Shown here in pieces: positions 1-8,055 of a stretch of DNA of 64,000 nucleotides. Source of the DNA: Allomuricauda sp. NBRC 101325. Its GTDB lineage: Bacteria > Bacteroidota > Bacteroidia > Flavobacteriales > Flavobacteriaceae. The notes below the pieces were generated by a model. It did no database searches. It was given only the letters and a program-made list of their open reading frames with translations, and was not told the origin of the DNA. Numbering within the stretch: the stretch's first letter is position 1; every line of letters begins with the position of its first letter. The stretch spans positions 124,001 to 188,000 of the forward strand of contig NZ_BSQF01000002.1 of the NCBI RefSeq assembly GCF_030268205.1, given 5' to 3'. The translations under genes were made by a program, and so were the position numbers.

Positions 1-1110
1 AAATTCTGTTATTGGATAGTTTTGAGCTGTCAACTTAATAGCTTTTCTGTCCTTGGCGGTAAAAGCACGTAAAGCGTGTTGCACTTTCAATCCCAATTGT
101 GCCAACACTTCGTCCGGCACATCCGTTGGGTTTTGGGTCACAAAATAAAGCCCGATTCCTTTGGAACGAATCAGTTTGACGATACTTTCAATCTGATCCA
201 ACAACGCTTTGGATGCATTGTCGAAAATCAAATGGGCTTCATCTATAAAGAGCACCAATTCTGGACGTTCAGTATCCCCTTGTTCTGGAAATGTGGAATA
301 AATTTCAGCCAGTAAGCTCAACATAAATGTGGAAAACAACTTGGGTTTATCCTGAATATCGGTAAGGCGAATGATGTTCACAAAACCACGACCATTTTCA
401 TCAATTCGAACCAAATCATCCACATCGAACGATTTTTCTCCAAAGAATAGGTCGGCTCCTTGTTGCTCCAATTCAATGATCTTTCGTAAAATGGTTCCTG
501 TAGAACTGGTTGAAATACGACCATATTCCGATTGAAATTCTTCTTTTCCTTCACCCGTTGCATATTGAAGCACCTTTTTAAAATCCTTCAAATCCAAAAG
601 AGGCAGTTTATTATCGTCACAATATTTAAAAACCACCGCAACAATGCCTTCTTGGGTAACAGATAAATCCAAGATTCGGGATAAGAGTACTGGGCCAAAT
701 TCGGAGACAGTAGCTCGTAATCGAACCCCATTTTGCTCGGAAAGGGACAAGATTTCAACGGGAAATCCTTTGGCTTCAAAGGGTAAACCTATTTTTTCGT
801 GCCTTTCATCAATTTTGGGATGGCCAGGACTGGGTTGGGCAATGCCGCTCAAATCTCCCTTAAGGTCCATCAACAAAACAGGGATTCCCTTGTCGGAAAG
901 GTTTTCGGCCAACACTTGAAGCGTCTTGGTTTTCCCTGTTCCGGTAGCTCCTGCGATCAATCCATGACGGTTCAAGGTTTTTAAAGGAACTTTTACAAAG
1001 GCATTGGTCATGGTCTCTCCTTCGAGCATAGCGGCGCCCATGGTAATGTAGTCGCCCTTCATGGTATACCCTTGTTCTATGTGTTCAAAGAATTTTTCTT
1101 TGTTGTCCAT
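1..1110 (-). CDS. HerA/DUF853-type P-loop ATPase, partial (C-terminus beyond window)
   Basis: The reverse strand reads open from an ATG at 1110 to the left edge, so at least 370 residues are present and the C-terminus is missing. A Walker A motif GATGTGKT lies at residues 54-61 and a Walker B stretch LVLFIDEAH near residue 287, followed by a sensor-like FVTQNP. The arrangement matches the DUF853 (YjgR) branch of HerA-like bacterial ATPases, usually about 500 residues. The family resembles DNA-translocating ATPases, but its physiological role is poorly defined. It diverges from the ridA-like gene with 56 bp between starts. The family call is firm; the function is not. Confidence 0.85.
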   Translation of the reverse strand, partial: MDNKEKFFEHIEQGYTMKGDYITMGAAMLEGETMTNAFVKVPLKTLNRHGLIAGATGTGKTKTLQVLAENLSDKGIPVLLMDLKGDLSGIAQPSPGHPKIDERHEKIGLPFEAKGFPVEILSLSEQNGVRLRATVSEFGPVLLSRILDLSVTQEGIVAVVFKYCDDNKLPLLDLKDFKKVLQYATGEGKEEFQSEYGRISTSSTGTILRKIIELEQQGADLFFGEKSFDVDDLVRIDENGRGFVNIIRLTDIQDKPKLFSTFMLSLLAEIYSTFPEQGDTERPELVLFIDEAHLIFDNASKALLDQIESIVKLIRSKGIGLYFVTQNPTDVPDEVLAQLGLKVQHALRAFTAKDRKAIKLTAQNYPITEF

Positions 1111-1166
1111 CCCGTTCAATTTCCGATAAAAATAGGGTAATTTTAAGCAAAACTAAAAACCAGTAT

Positions 1167-1619
1167 ATGAAACCTTTTCAGTATGCCCTTTTGTCCATTT
1201 TCGTGAGCGGTGTTATGGCTACCACCTACGCCCAAGAAAGCACGGACATTATTTTTCATAAATCGCACGAGCCGGCAAAACAAAATGCACCTTATAGCGA
1301 TATTGTCCAAGCTGGTAATACATTTTATTTGGCGGGGCAATTGGGCATGAACCAAAAGACCAGAACTTTGGTCGAAGGGGGCATCGAAGCGGAAACAGAG
1401 CAGACCATCAAGAATATTGAGGATGTTTTAAAACATCACGGGATGACCTTGGACAACGTGGTCAAATGCACTGTGATCTTGAGCGATATAGATGATTTTG
1501 CCACTTTTAATTCGATTTACACCAAATATTTTACGAAAAAACCGGCCCGAACCACCTATGCGGCTTCTGGAGTTGCGGCAAATGGCAAAATAGAGATAGA
1601 TGTTATCGCGGTAAAATAA
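1167..1619 (+). CDS. Exported RidA/YjgF-family protein lacking the catalytic arginine
   Basis: The 150-residue protein has an N-terminal signal peptide (hydrophobic residues 6-20, likely cleavage after the Ala of TYAQ) and one RidA/YjgF domain. Canonical cytoplasmic RidA hydrolyses reactive enamine/imine intermediates using an arginine nine residues after the conserved PAR (Arg105 in E. coli). Here PAR is at residues 126-128 and the equivalent position is Gly135, while the KIEIDVIAV end is intact. It therefore resembles the Rid subgroups without deaminase arginine and is predicted to be periplasmic. A TAATTTTA sequence at 1139-1146 is a weak promoter candidate. The ligand is unknown. queE follows after 34 bp on the same strand. 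Confidence 0.85.
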   Translation: MKPFQYALLSIFVSGVMATTYAQESTDIIFHKSHEPAKQNAPYSDIVQAGNTFYLAGQLGMNQKTRTLVEGGIEAETEQTIKNIEDVLKHHGMTLDNVVKCTVILSDIDDFATFNSIYTKYFTKKPARTTYAASGVAANGKIEIDVIAVK

Positions 1620-1641
1620 CCATCAAACCAAGGAAGACACC

Positions 1642-1649
1642 TATCTTTG
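1642..1649 (+). promoter_or_regulatory. Candidate -7 box upstream of queE
   Basis: TATCTTTG matches the Bacteroidota -7 consensus TAnnTTTG exactly. It ends only 4 bp before the ATG at 1654, so a transcript would begin at or just after that ATG. This suggests either a leaderless mRNA or use of the ATG at 1672. No clear -33 TTG is seen at the usual distance. Confidence 0.45.
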
Positions 1650-1653
1650 CACC

Positions 1654-2286
1654 ATGGTCGAAGAAAACGTGATGGAACTGGTAGGTAAAGGGGTAATGCT
1701 GCCCTTGATGGAGGAATTTTATACCATTCAAGGGGAAGGCTACCACAAGGGAACGGCTGCTTATTTTATAAGAGTGGGCGGTTGCGATGTGGGTTGCCAT
1801 TGGTGTGATGTGAAGGAAAGCTGGAATGCCGAAACACATCCTCCGACAGCTATTGAGAGCATTATTTCCAATGCTGAAAAGTATTCCGATACCATTGTGA
1901 TTACGGGTGGCGAACCCTTAACATGGGATATGGGTCCTTTAACCGAAGGCCTAAAGGCCAAAAACATGAAGACCCATATTGAAACATCTGGGGCCTATCC
2001 CTTATCTGGAGTTTGGGATTGGATTTGTTTGTCTCCTAAAAAGAATAAACTTCCTGTTGGTGCGATTTATGAAAAAGCCGATGAGCTTAAGGTCATCGTT
2101 TACAACAAGCACGATTTTATTTTTGCTGAGGAACAGGCTTCCAAAGTAGGGGAGAACTGCATTTTATATTTGCAACCCGAATGGAGCGTTCGTGATAAAA
2201 TGGTTCCTATGATTGTGGATTATGTAATGAAAAACCCCAAGTGGAAAGTATCCTTACAGACCCACAAATATTTGAATATCCCTTAA
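1654..2286 (+). CDS. queE: 7-carboxy-7-deazaguanine synthase QueE (radical SAM)
   Basis: QueE converts 6-carboxy-5,6,7,8-tetrahydropterin to 7-carboxy-7-deazaguanine in queuosine biosynthesis. The 210-residue protein has the N-terminal EFYTIQGEGYHKG signature and the radical-SAM cluster motif CDVGCHWC (C-x3-C-x2-C), then ITGGEPL for SAM binding. Length and motif order are typical of the family. The ATG at 1654 gives a six-residue extension over the ATG at 1672; the promoter box at 1642-1649 leaves either possible. No other queuosine gene is nearby. Its 3' end converges on the metalloprotease gene with a 10-bp gap. Confidence 0.93.
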   Translation: MVEENVMELVGKGVMLPLMEEFYTIQGEGYHKGTAAYFIRVGGCDVGCHWCDVKESWNAETHPPTAIESIISNAEKYSDTIVITGGEPLTWDMGPLTEGLKAKNMKTHIETSGAYPLSGVWDWICLSPKKNKLPVGAIYEKADELKVIVYNKHDFIFAEEQASKVGENCILYLQPEWSVRDKMVPMIVDYVMKNPKWKVSLQTHKYLNIP

Positions 2287-2296
2287 GCTTAAAAGA

Positions 2297-3100
2297 TTAA
2301 CGCCCTCCGTATTTTTGAAGGTCCAATAGGCATTCTGCATCAAAATCTGGAATGGTTACCAAACCTTTGGAGGCACGTGATTCCATTTGTTTGAGCAGTG
2401 AAGTTCCGAACTGCAATTCGGCACGCATTAAGCAGCCTTCAACACTACAATGATTTTCAGCGTCTGGATCTTCATGGTCGTTCACAGAGATTGTGCTCAA
2501 ATTTACCAATCCAAACAGGTGGCCAAATTCGTGCAATAGAGTTGCGGTTTCCACATCGGCCACAGTTATCGCAGAACTGTTGTTTCCCATTTGCCGAACT
2601 GTGGATTCATAGATTACCATGGAGGTGTTTCTATAAACCGCACCTAAAGTGACCAATCCTTCTTCATCATTGTCGCTATCGGCAGGGGAATCCGCAAAAT
2701 AGATGTAAACGGCCAAGGTTGAGTCATCGTTGTATTCATCCCTGTTTGCAGTTTCTAAATCTACAACTTCATCCAAGGTCAAGGTTTCCTTATTGGGCGA
2801 GGGTAGTGAGGTATATTTAAATTCAATGGTTTGCTTATTGGTACGTGCCAGTAAAAATTCTTCAAAGTTGGCAATAGCCTCAGCAGTTGGCGCATAGCCG
2901 GTAACGTAGTCAATTTCGATCAAAATTTTGTCGTAATCTACATTAGATAATAAATCCCTAGCGGAAGCTCCTGTTGATAATCGATTTCCGGATTTGTCAA
3001 TGGTAGCATTGGAACCTGTTGGTGTAACTTCAGAATCTTTGGAGCAGGAAAGAAGCATCAAAAGTCCTGAAAGTAAGGTTAAAGCAATTTTCTTTTTCAT
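2297..3100 (-). CDS. Lipoprotein zinc metalloprotease (HExxH)
   Basis: The 267-residue protein begins with a lipoprotein signal, MKKKIALTLLSGLLMLLSC, with the lipid-accepting Cys at residue 19. A zinc-protease motif HEFGHLFG (HExxHxxG) lies in the C-terminal third, followed by a Cys pair in HCSVEGCLM, as in flavobacterial membrane metalloproteases of the metzincin type. The ATG at 3100 is chosen over an upstream in-frame TTG at 3130 because the signal peptide starts there and an exact -7 box lies inside the longer version. It is downstream of the methyltransferase gene on the same strand. The substrate is unknown. Confidence 0.75.
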   Translation of the reverse strand: MKKKIALTLLSGLLMLLSCSKDSEVTPTGSNATIDKSGNRLSTGASARDLLSNVDYDKILIEIDYVTGYAPTAEAIANFEEFLLARTNKQTIEFKYTSLPSPNKETLTLDEVVDLETANRDEYNDDSTLAVYIYFADSPADSDNDEEGLVTLGAVYRNTSMVIYESTVRQMGNNSSAITVADVETATLLHEFGHLFGLVNLSTISVNDHEDPDAENHCSVEGCLMRAELQFGTSLLKQMESRASKGLVTIPDFDAECLLDLQKYGGR

Positions 3101-3105
3101 TGTAG

Positions 3106-3113
3106 CAAATATA
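3106..3113 (-). promoter_or_regulatory. Candidate -7 box for the metalloprotease gene
   Basis: On the minus strand this reads TATATTTG, an exact TAnnTTTG match, 5 bp upstream of the ATG at 3100. Transcription would start very close to the start codon, implying a very short or absent leader and supporting the chosen start. Confidence 0.5.
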
Positions 3114-3137
3114 AAATACAACGTTCCCAAATGGAAT

Positions 3138-3851
3138 CTATTGTTTTTGTAGCGTCAGTTTAGCCAAGTAGTCGTAATGTTCGCCTTCAACTAGCAGTTC
3201 ACAATCCAATCCATTCGCGAAAGCCGCATTTTGTAGGGTGTTATAATCCACATATACCCAGTCAAAAGGTAAGCTTTGCAAGCCTTTATAAGCCATTTTG
3301 AATTCTACTTCGCCATAATAATTTCCATCATTGGGAATCCAGTATCCTCCATCCTCATCTTCCTCGAACATGTAAATAATATCACTGGAATCTAGCAATA
3401 TTTGACCATTGGGCAGCAATAATGAGGCCAAATGTGTCAAAAACGAGGTTAAGTTCTTCAATTTGCCCGCTAAACCGATTCCATTCATTAGCAAAAGCAA
3501 AGTGTCGAACTTCTCTTGAGAATAGTCCATGATGTCATCCTGTACAGTGGAAATAACCCCTCTATCTTTAGCAACCGATATAGCACCCGGAGAGCTATCC
3601 AATGCTGTAACCTCCAATCCTTTTTTTTGCAGGTAAAGGGAATGACTTCCAGCGCCGCATCCAACATCCAAAACCTTTCCGTGAGCTAATTGCAATGCTT
3701 TTTGCTCAAGTTTGGGCATTTCTTTAAAATCCCGAAACAGATAAGGAACGGGAATAACATCTTCTTCATCCAAAGATGAATAGGTGGTTATATCTTCTGT
3801 GTAGTTGCCTTTTTGATAATCCATCAAGGCTGTCCCAAAAACATCTGGCAT
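3138..3851 (-). CDS. Class I SAM-dependent methyltransferase
   Basis: The 237-residue soluble protein shows the Rossmann-type motif I KVLDVGCGAGSHS near residue 60, an acidic strand-2 end (VTALDSSPGA) and a motif-IV-like TLLLLMNGIGLAG. It is probably a small-molecule methyltransferase; nothing seen identifies the acceptor. The flanking metalloprotease and Cys-cluster genes give no pathway. Its start is separated from the divergent gene at 4038 by a 186-bp region carrying a REP-like element between 19-bp direct repeats. Confidence 0.85.
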   Translation of the reverse strand: MPDVFGTALMDYQKGNYTEDITTYSSLDEEDVIPVPYLFRDFKEMPKLEQKALQLAHGKVLDVGCGAGSHSLYLQKKGLEVTALDSSPGAISVAKDRGVISTVQDDIMDYSQEKFDTLLLLMNGIGLAGKLKNLTSFLTHLASLLLPNGQILLDSSDIIYMFEEDEDGGYWIPNDGNYYGEVEFKMAYKGLQSLPFDWVYVDYNTLQNAAFANGLDCELLVEGEHYDYLAKLTLQKQ

Positions 3852-3900
3852 GGTAGACGTTGTTTTTTACAAAGGTGGGACTTTAATTGCTTTGAAAGGT

Positions 3901-4031
3901 TTAAAATGGATAAGTTTGTTTTACATAAAATGATGTCGTCACCCTGAGCTTGTCTCAGGGTCTCATTTCAAAGAGTTAAGTGATGAGATGCTGAAACTAG
4001 TTCAGCATGACGTTAAAATGGATAAGTTTGT
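3901..4031. repeat. REP-like palindromic element between 19-bp direct repeats
   Basis: TTAAAATGGATAAGTTTGT occurs at 3901-3919 and again, identical, at 4013-4031. The 93 bp between them contain two hairpins: CCCTGAG.CTTGT.CTCAGGG around 3942-3961 and TGCTGAAACTAGTTCAGCA around 3990-4008, bounded by GTCGTCAC and CATGACG. Similar composite palindromes ending in GTCA/TGAC recur between genes in flavobacterial genomes. The flanking repeat could be a duplication made when the element inserted. No transposase or ORF is inside. Confidence 0.7.
4023..4030 (+). promoter_or_regulatory. Candidate -7 box of the Cys-cluster gene
   Basis: TAAGTTTG matches TAnnTTTG exactly and lies 7 bp upstream of the ATG at 4038. 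It falls inside the right copy of the 19-bp repeat, so a second copy of the same box exists at 3911-3918. Confidence 0.5.
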
Positions 4032-4037
4032 CCTGTT

Positions 4038-4532
4038 ATGGAGGATATTTTAAGGGATTTGCCCAATAAGGCGAAGGAGAAACATTCGGAAAACAAAAAG
4101 TTCTTCAGCAAATTGAAGAAGAAACCGCCAAAAAACTTGGATTATGTGATGCAAGAATTGCACCATGAGGAGTTTGAGCGTACGGACTGTTTGAAATGTG
4201 CCAATTGTTGTAAAACTACGGGCCCTCTTTTTACCAATGCCGATGTGGAGCGAATCGCAAAACATTTTAGAATGAAACCTTCCCAATTTATCGATGCCTA
4301 TTTAAAGGTCGATGAAGAGAATGACTATGTATTGCAAAGCGTGCCCTGCACTTTTTTAGGTGCCGATAATTATTGTTCCATTTATGAGGTGCGACCCAAA
4401 GCCTGTCGAGAGTTTCCGCATACGGACCGAAAAAAATTCCAACAGATCAGTAACCTTACTTTAAAGAATGTGGCCATTTGTCCCGCAGCTTTTAATATTG
4501 TGGAGGCAATGAAAAAATCCATCAAGATTTGA
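4038..4532 (+). CDS. YkgJ/UPF0153-family cysteine-cluster protein
   Basis: The 164-residue cytoplasmic protein carries the zinc- or iron-chelating cysteine pattern of the YkgJ family: CLKCANCC near residues 53-60, then VPCTFL, YCSIYEVRPKACREFP and a final CPAAF. These cysteines are predicted to bind a metal; the biochemical role of the family is not established. The first 40 residues are rich in lysine and likely helical. The sterol-desaturase-type gene follows after 22 bp on the same strand and is probably co-transcribed. Confidence 0.85.
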   Translation: MEDILRDLPNKAKEKHSENKKFFSKLKKKPPKNLDYVMQELHHEEFERTDCLKCANCCKTTGPLFTNADVERIAKHFRMKPSQFIDAYLKVDEENDYVLQSVPCTFLGADNYCSIYEVRPKACREFPHTDRKKFQQISNLTLKNVAICPAAFNIVEAMKKSIKI

Positions 4533-4554
4533 GGTTTTTTTATATTTTGAGGGC

Positions 4555-5385
4555 ATGGAACAGCTTATTTCTTATTTCGAGACCATCCCATCTTGGCACC
4601 GAAGCCTGATTCTGGTTGGGGGCATCACTTTTTTTTGGATTTTGGAGGGTATAGTCCCACTTTTTAATGTGCCCTATAAAAAATGGAGACATTCTGTTCC
4701 CAATTTCTTTTTTACAATGACGACGATTATTGTCAATTTTCCATTGGCTTTTTTGCTGTTGAAATCTTCGGATTGGGCAGTGGAAAATCAGTTTGGGATT
4801 ATTAATTGGTTGCCCGAAATGCCCTTATGGTTGTATGTGCTGCTCGGTGTAATGTTGCTCGATTTGGTGGGTGCCTACGCGGCCCATTGGGTGGAGCATA
4901 AGGTAAAACCACTTTGGATGGTGCATTTGGTGCATCACTCCGATCATAATGTTGATACGACCACTGCCAACCGGCACCATCCTTTGGAAAGTTTGATCCG
5001 TTATATTTTTACATTGACTGGGGTATTGCTAGTTGGAGCGCCCATTGGAATCATTATGCTGTACCAAAGTCTTTCGGTGGTATTTTCTCAGTTTAACCAT
5101 GCCAATATTAGTTTGCCGAAAAAGGTGGACAATGCCATCAGTTGGATCATAGTGAGCCCCGATATGCACAAAGTGCATCATCATTATCAATTGCCCTACA
5201 CGGATTCCAACTACGGAAATATTTTTTCTATTTGGGATAGAATGTTCGGTACTTACATGTATCTAGATGTTAAGGATATTGTGTATGGTGTTGATACGTT
5301 TCCAGATGAAAAGGAAAATAGCAGCATCAAAGGATTGTTAAAGCAACCTTTTCATAAATACCGAAGACCGACTACTGAGGGTTAA
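4555..5385 (+). CDS. Sterol desaturase / fatty acid hydroxylase family membrane protein
   Basis: The 276-residue integral membrane protein has several hydrophobic segments (about residues 18-38, 50-70, 92-115, 155-180) and the histidine boxes that bind the di-iron centre: HWVEHK, HLVHHSDHN, NRHHP and HKVHHHY. Members hydroxylate or desaturate lipids and sterols with oxygen at the cytoplasmic membrane face. In Bacteroidota the substrate may be a carotenoid or fatty acyl chain, but nothing nearby shows which. The C-terminal NYGNIFSIWDRMFGTY block is typical of the family. Confidence 0.85.
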   Translation: MEQLISYFETIPSWHRSLILVGGITFFWILEGIVPLFNVPYKKWRHSVPNFFFTMTTIIVNFPLAFLLLKSSDWAVENQFGIINWLPEMPLWLYVLLGVMLLDLVGAYAAHWVEHKVKPLWMVHLVHHSDHNVDTTTANRHHPLESLIRYIFTLTGVLLVGAPIGIIMLYQSLSVVFSQFNHANISLPKKVDNAISWIIVSPDMHKVHHHYQLPYTDSNYGNIFSIWDRMFGTYMYLDVKDIVYGVDTFPDEKENSSIKGLLKQPFHKYRRPTTEG

Positions 5386-5386
5386 C

Positions 5387-5480
5387 TGTCATTTCGAAAT
5401 GACAAGCTTTGCTTCGATTGAGAAATCTTTATTTCCAAGACATCTCGATTGCCTGCATGTCGCAGGTGGGCGCTCGATGT
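5387..5480. repeat. REP-like intergenic palindromic element
   Basis: Between two convergent genes, the 18-bp perfect palindrome TGTCATTTCGAAATGACA (5387-5404) is followed by imperfectly complementary blocks GATTGAGAAATCTT and AAGACATCTCGATTG, a CCTGCATGTCGCAGG hairpin and a closing TCGATGTGACA that mirrors the opening TGTCATTTCGA. The whole could fold as one long hairpin and may also terminate both transcripts. It differs in sequence from the element at 3901-4031. Confidence 0.6.
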
Positions 5481-5534
5481 GACAACAATGGTATACGAGT
5501 GAATTCGAGCAATTCGAGTCAAGAAAATGATTTA

Positions 5535-6755
5535 TTAATCATAGATTAGATACTTCGCACGTATTTTTTTGAAGTTTTCCAAATCGTCTTGCCACGTAGC
5601 TTTGATTTCCTCATTGGTCATGCCCTGTTCAATTTGCTGTTGCAACAAAGGAGTGCCCGCATGTTTGGTAAATCCATCGGTTAAAAAGAATTTCGATTTG
5701 TCTACTGAGTTAAGGTAGGCATCAATGATCCATTCCATAGTCACTTCGTTCATGCGTTCCGTTTGCGATAAATCCTTGCCGAAACAGGTTTTGCCCTCTT
5801 CCTTTGGATATTTTGAACCAAAATTAGGTTCAGGAACATAACTGAAATCATATTGGCTACTATCCAAAAAGGAAGCTCCATATCGCTGAAACTGAAACTC
5901 CGTTCCTCGTCCTGCATTCACATTGGTGCCCTCAAAAAGTCCCAAACTGGGGTAGAGGGTGATGGAAACATCATTGGGTAGATTCGGGGAAGGTCTTATT
6001 GGTAAATGATATGATGATTCATGGGTGTAATTTTTCAATGCAACCACAGTTAAATCAGCCTTATTGCCATTTTCCAGCCAACCCTCTCCGTTCAATAGTT
6101 GCGCGTATTCCCCAATGGTCATCCCATACACCAAAGGAATAGGGTTCATGCCCAAATAACCAGTGTATTCTTTCATCATGGTGGGGCCATCCACATAATG
6201 ACCGTTAGGGTTGGGTCGGTCCATAACAATAATAGGAAGATTGGCTTCGGCACAGGCTTCCATTACCAATTGCAAACTAGCAATAAAGGTGTAAAAACGA
6301 ACCCCTACATCTTGAATGTCAAAAACCATTACATCAAGGTCGGCCAATTGTTCGGCGGAAGGTTTCCTATTTTTACCATACAGTGAAATAATGGGCAATC
6401 CCGTTTGTGAATCAATCCCATCTTTTACATGTTCCCCTGCATCGGCAGTGCCTCTAAATCCATGTTCAGGTGAGAACACTTTTTGAATGGAAACATCCAA
6501 AGACAAAAGCGAGTCCACCAAATGGGTATATCCAGCTTCATTAAAAATCACACTTGTCGGATTGGCCACAACACCCACTTTCTTATCTTTCAACAACGGT
6601 AGATAAACCTCCGTTCTGTTGGCGGCAACTTTAATTTCAGGAACAGGTTCCGAAATCAATTCTGCTGAGGTGTCCTGCTTTTCTTGGCCTTTGCAGGAAG
6701 AAAATATCAAAAACAACAATAAAACTGTACTTTTGAAAACAGATAAAATGGGCAT
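5535..6755 (-). CDS. DUF1343 lipoprotein, NamZ-like exo-beta-N-acetylmuramidase
   Basis: The 406-residue protein starts with a hydrophobic signal ending LIFSSC, a probable lipobox with Phe at -3. The mature part carries DUF1343 landmarks: VFSPEHGFRG, a DVMVFDIQDVGVRFYTF core and MDRPNPNGHYVDGP. Characterised members (NamZ, GH171) release N-acetylmuramic acid from the non-reducing end of peptidoglycan fragments, pointing to wall turnover or MurNAc salvage in the periplasm. No MurNAc-utilization genes are adjacent. Its start codon is only 3 bp from the divergent permease start, so its promoter must lie inside that gene. Confidence 0.85.
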   Translation of the reverse strand: MPILSVFKSTVLLLFLIFSSCKGQEKQDTSAELISEPVPEIKVAANRTEVYLPLLKDKKVGVVANPTSVIFNEAGYTHLVDSLLSLDVSIQKVFSPEHGFRGTADAGEHVKDGIDSQTGLPIISLYGKNRKPSAEQLADLDVMVFDIQDVGVRFYTFIASLQLVMEACAEANLPIIVMDRPNPNGHYVDGPTMMKEYTGYLGMNPIPLVYGMTIGEYAQLLNGEGWLENGNKADLTVVALKNYTHESSYHLPIRPSPNLPNDVSITLYPSLGLFEGTNVNAGRGTEFQFQRYGASFLDSSQYDFSYVPEPNFGSKYPKEEGKTCFGKDLSQTERMNEVTMEWIIDAYLNSVDKSKFFLTDGFTKHAGTPLLQQQIEQGMTNEEIKATWQDDLENFKKIRAKYLIYD

Positions 6756-6758
6756 TCG

Positions 6759-8000
6759 TTGAATTTAGAGTTATTTATTGCCAAACGCCTGATCACAGGG
6801 AAGGAACATAAAATTAGTATTTCCGCCCCTATTATAAAAATTGCGATTGCGGCAATTGCCATTGGTGTGGTAATGATGCTTATTGCAATTGCTACGGGGG
6901 TTGGACTTAAAATCAAAGTAAGGGAAAAAGTCTCCGCCTTTAACGGACATATTCAAATTTCTAGTTTCGACAACAATACTTCCGAGGTATCGGTGATGCC
7001 CATATCCATTCATCAAGATTTTTATCCAGAGTTCAAAAATGTGGATGGCGTTCGCCATGTGCAAGCCGTGGCGACCAAAGGTGGAATCATTCGTACCGAA
7101 GATACCTTTGAGGGTATGCTCGCCAAAGGGGTGGGCACCGATTACGATTGGAGCACTTTTGAAGAATATTTGGTCGATGGTCGATTGCCCGATTATTCCG
7201 GAAAATTGAATGAGGAGGTATTGATTTCGAGCATCATGGCCAACCGTTTGCAATTGAAAGTAGGGGATGATTTTTTCTCTTTTTTCTTGAAAGATGGAGA
7301 TGCTTCCCAAGTGCCGAACAACCGTCGTTTTACGATTATTGGGATATATGATAGCGGTTTCGAGGAATTTGACGAAACCTATGTTTTTGTGGATATCCGT
7401 CATATTCAACGCATGAACAAATGGGAAGCTGATGAAATAGGCAATTTTGAGGTCTTTTTGGACGATTTTGACCAATTGGATGCTAAAAGCAATGAAATTT
7501 ACAATAACACTCCGTCCGATTTGGATTCGCAAAACATCAAAAACAAGTACTTCCGCATTTTTGAATGGATAGGACTTTTTGATTTCAATATTGCTTTGAT
7601 CATTGGGATCATGATCATTGTGGGTGGAATCAATATGATTACGGCTTTGCTGGTTCTTATTTTGGAGCGAACTCAAATGATCGGGATTTTAAAAGCTCTC
7701 GGTTCTGCAAATTGGAGCATTCGAAAAGTGTTTTTGTACAATGCAGCCTATCTGATTGCCAAAGGGTTGTTTTGGGGAAATCTGATCGGACTGGGCTTTA
7801 TTTTTCTTCAGGATAAATTCCGAATGTTCAAATTCCCAAATCCAGAAGAATATTACATCGAGTACATTCCGGTGCATATGGATGTAATGACCATCATTTT
7901 ATTGAATATTGGGGTAATGCTATTTTGTTTGCTCATGCTTTTGGTGCCCTCCTACATCATTACCAAAATTACTCCTGTTAAAGCCATCCAATTTGAATAG
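6759..8000 (+). CDS. FtsX/LolC-type ABC transporter permease
   Basis: The 413-residue protein has an N-terminal transmembrane helix (about residues 24-47), a large periplasmic MacB-like domain, and three C-terminal helices forming the FtsX core (about 273-303, 323-345, 370-400). LolC/E-type permeases extract lipoproteins from the inner membrane with the ATPase LolD; no ATPase gene is adjacent. The start is TTG at 6759: the frame closes at a stop at 6744-6746 with no ATG between, and MNLELFIAKRLI is the normal beginning of flavobacterial homologues. The first helices overlap the presumed promoter region of the divergent DUF1343 gene. Confidence 0.85.
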   Translation: MNLELFIAKRLITGKEHKISISAPIIKIAIAAIAIGVVMMLIAIATGVGLKIKVREKVSAFNGHIQISSFDNNTSEVSVMPISIHQDFYPEFKNVDGVRHVQAVATKGGIIRTEDTFEGMLAKGVGTDYDWSTFEEYLVDGRLPDYSGKLNEEVLISSIMANRLQLKVGDDFFSFFLKDGDASQVPNNRRFTIIGIYDSGFEEFDETYVFVDIRHIQRMNKWEADEIGNFEVFLDDFDQLDAKSNEIYNNTPSDLDSQNIKNKYFRIFEWIGLFDFNIALIIGIMIIVGGINMITALLVLILERTQMIGILKALGSANWSIRKVFLYNAAYLIAKGLFWGNLIGLGFIFLQDKFRMFKFPNPEEYYIEYIPVHMDVMTIILLNIGVMLFCLLMLLVPSYIITKITPVKAIQFE

Positions 8001-8055
8001 CAACCACGAGGTATTTACTGCATAAATTGATAACTTGGGCAGCAAAATAACCAAC

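Noticed and set aside
3920..4012. Insertion sequence between the 19-bp repeats
   Set aside because: The interval is 93 bp with hairpins only and cannot encode a transposase; a REP-like element fits better.
6771..7676. A 301-codon open frame on the minus strand
   Set aside because: It lies wholly inside the LolC-type permease gene and has no recognisable domain; it mirrors the codon pattern of the real gene.
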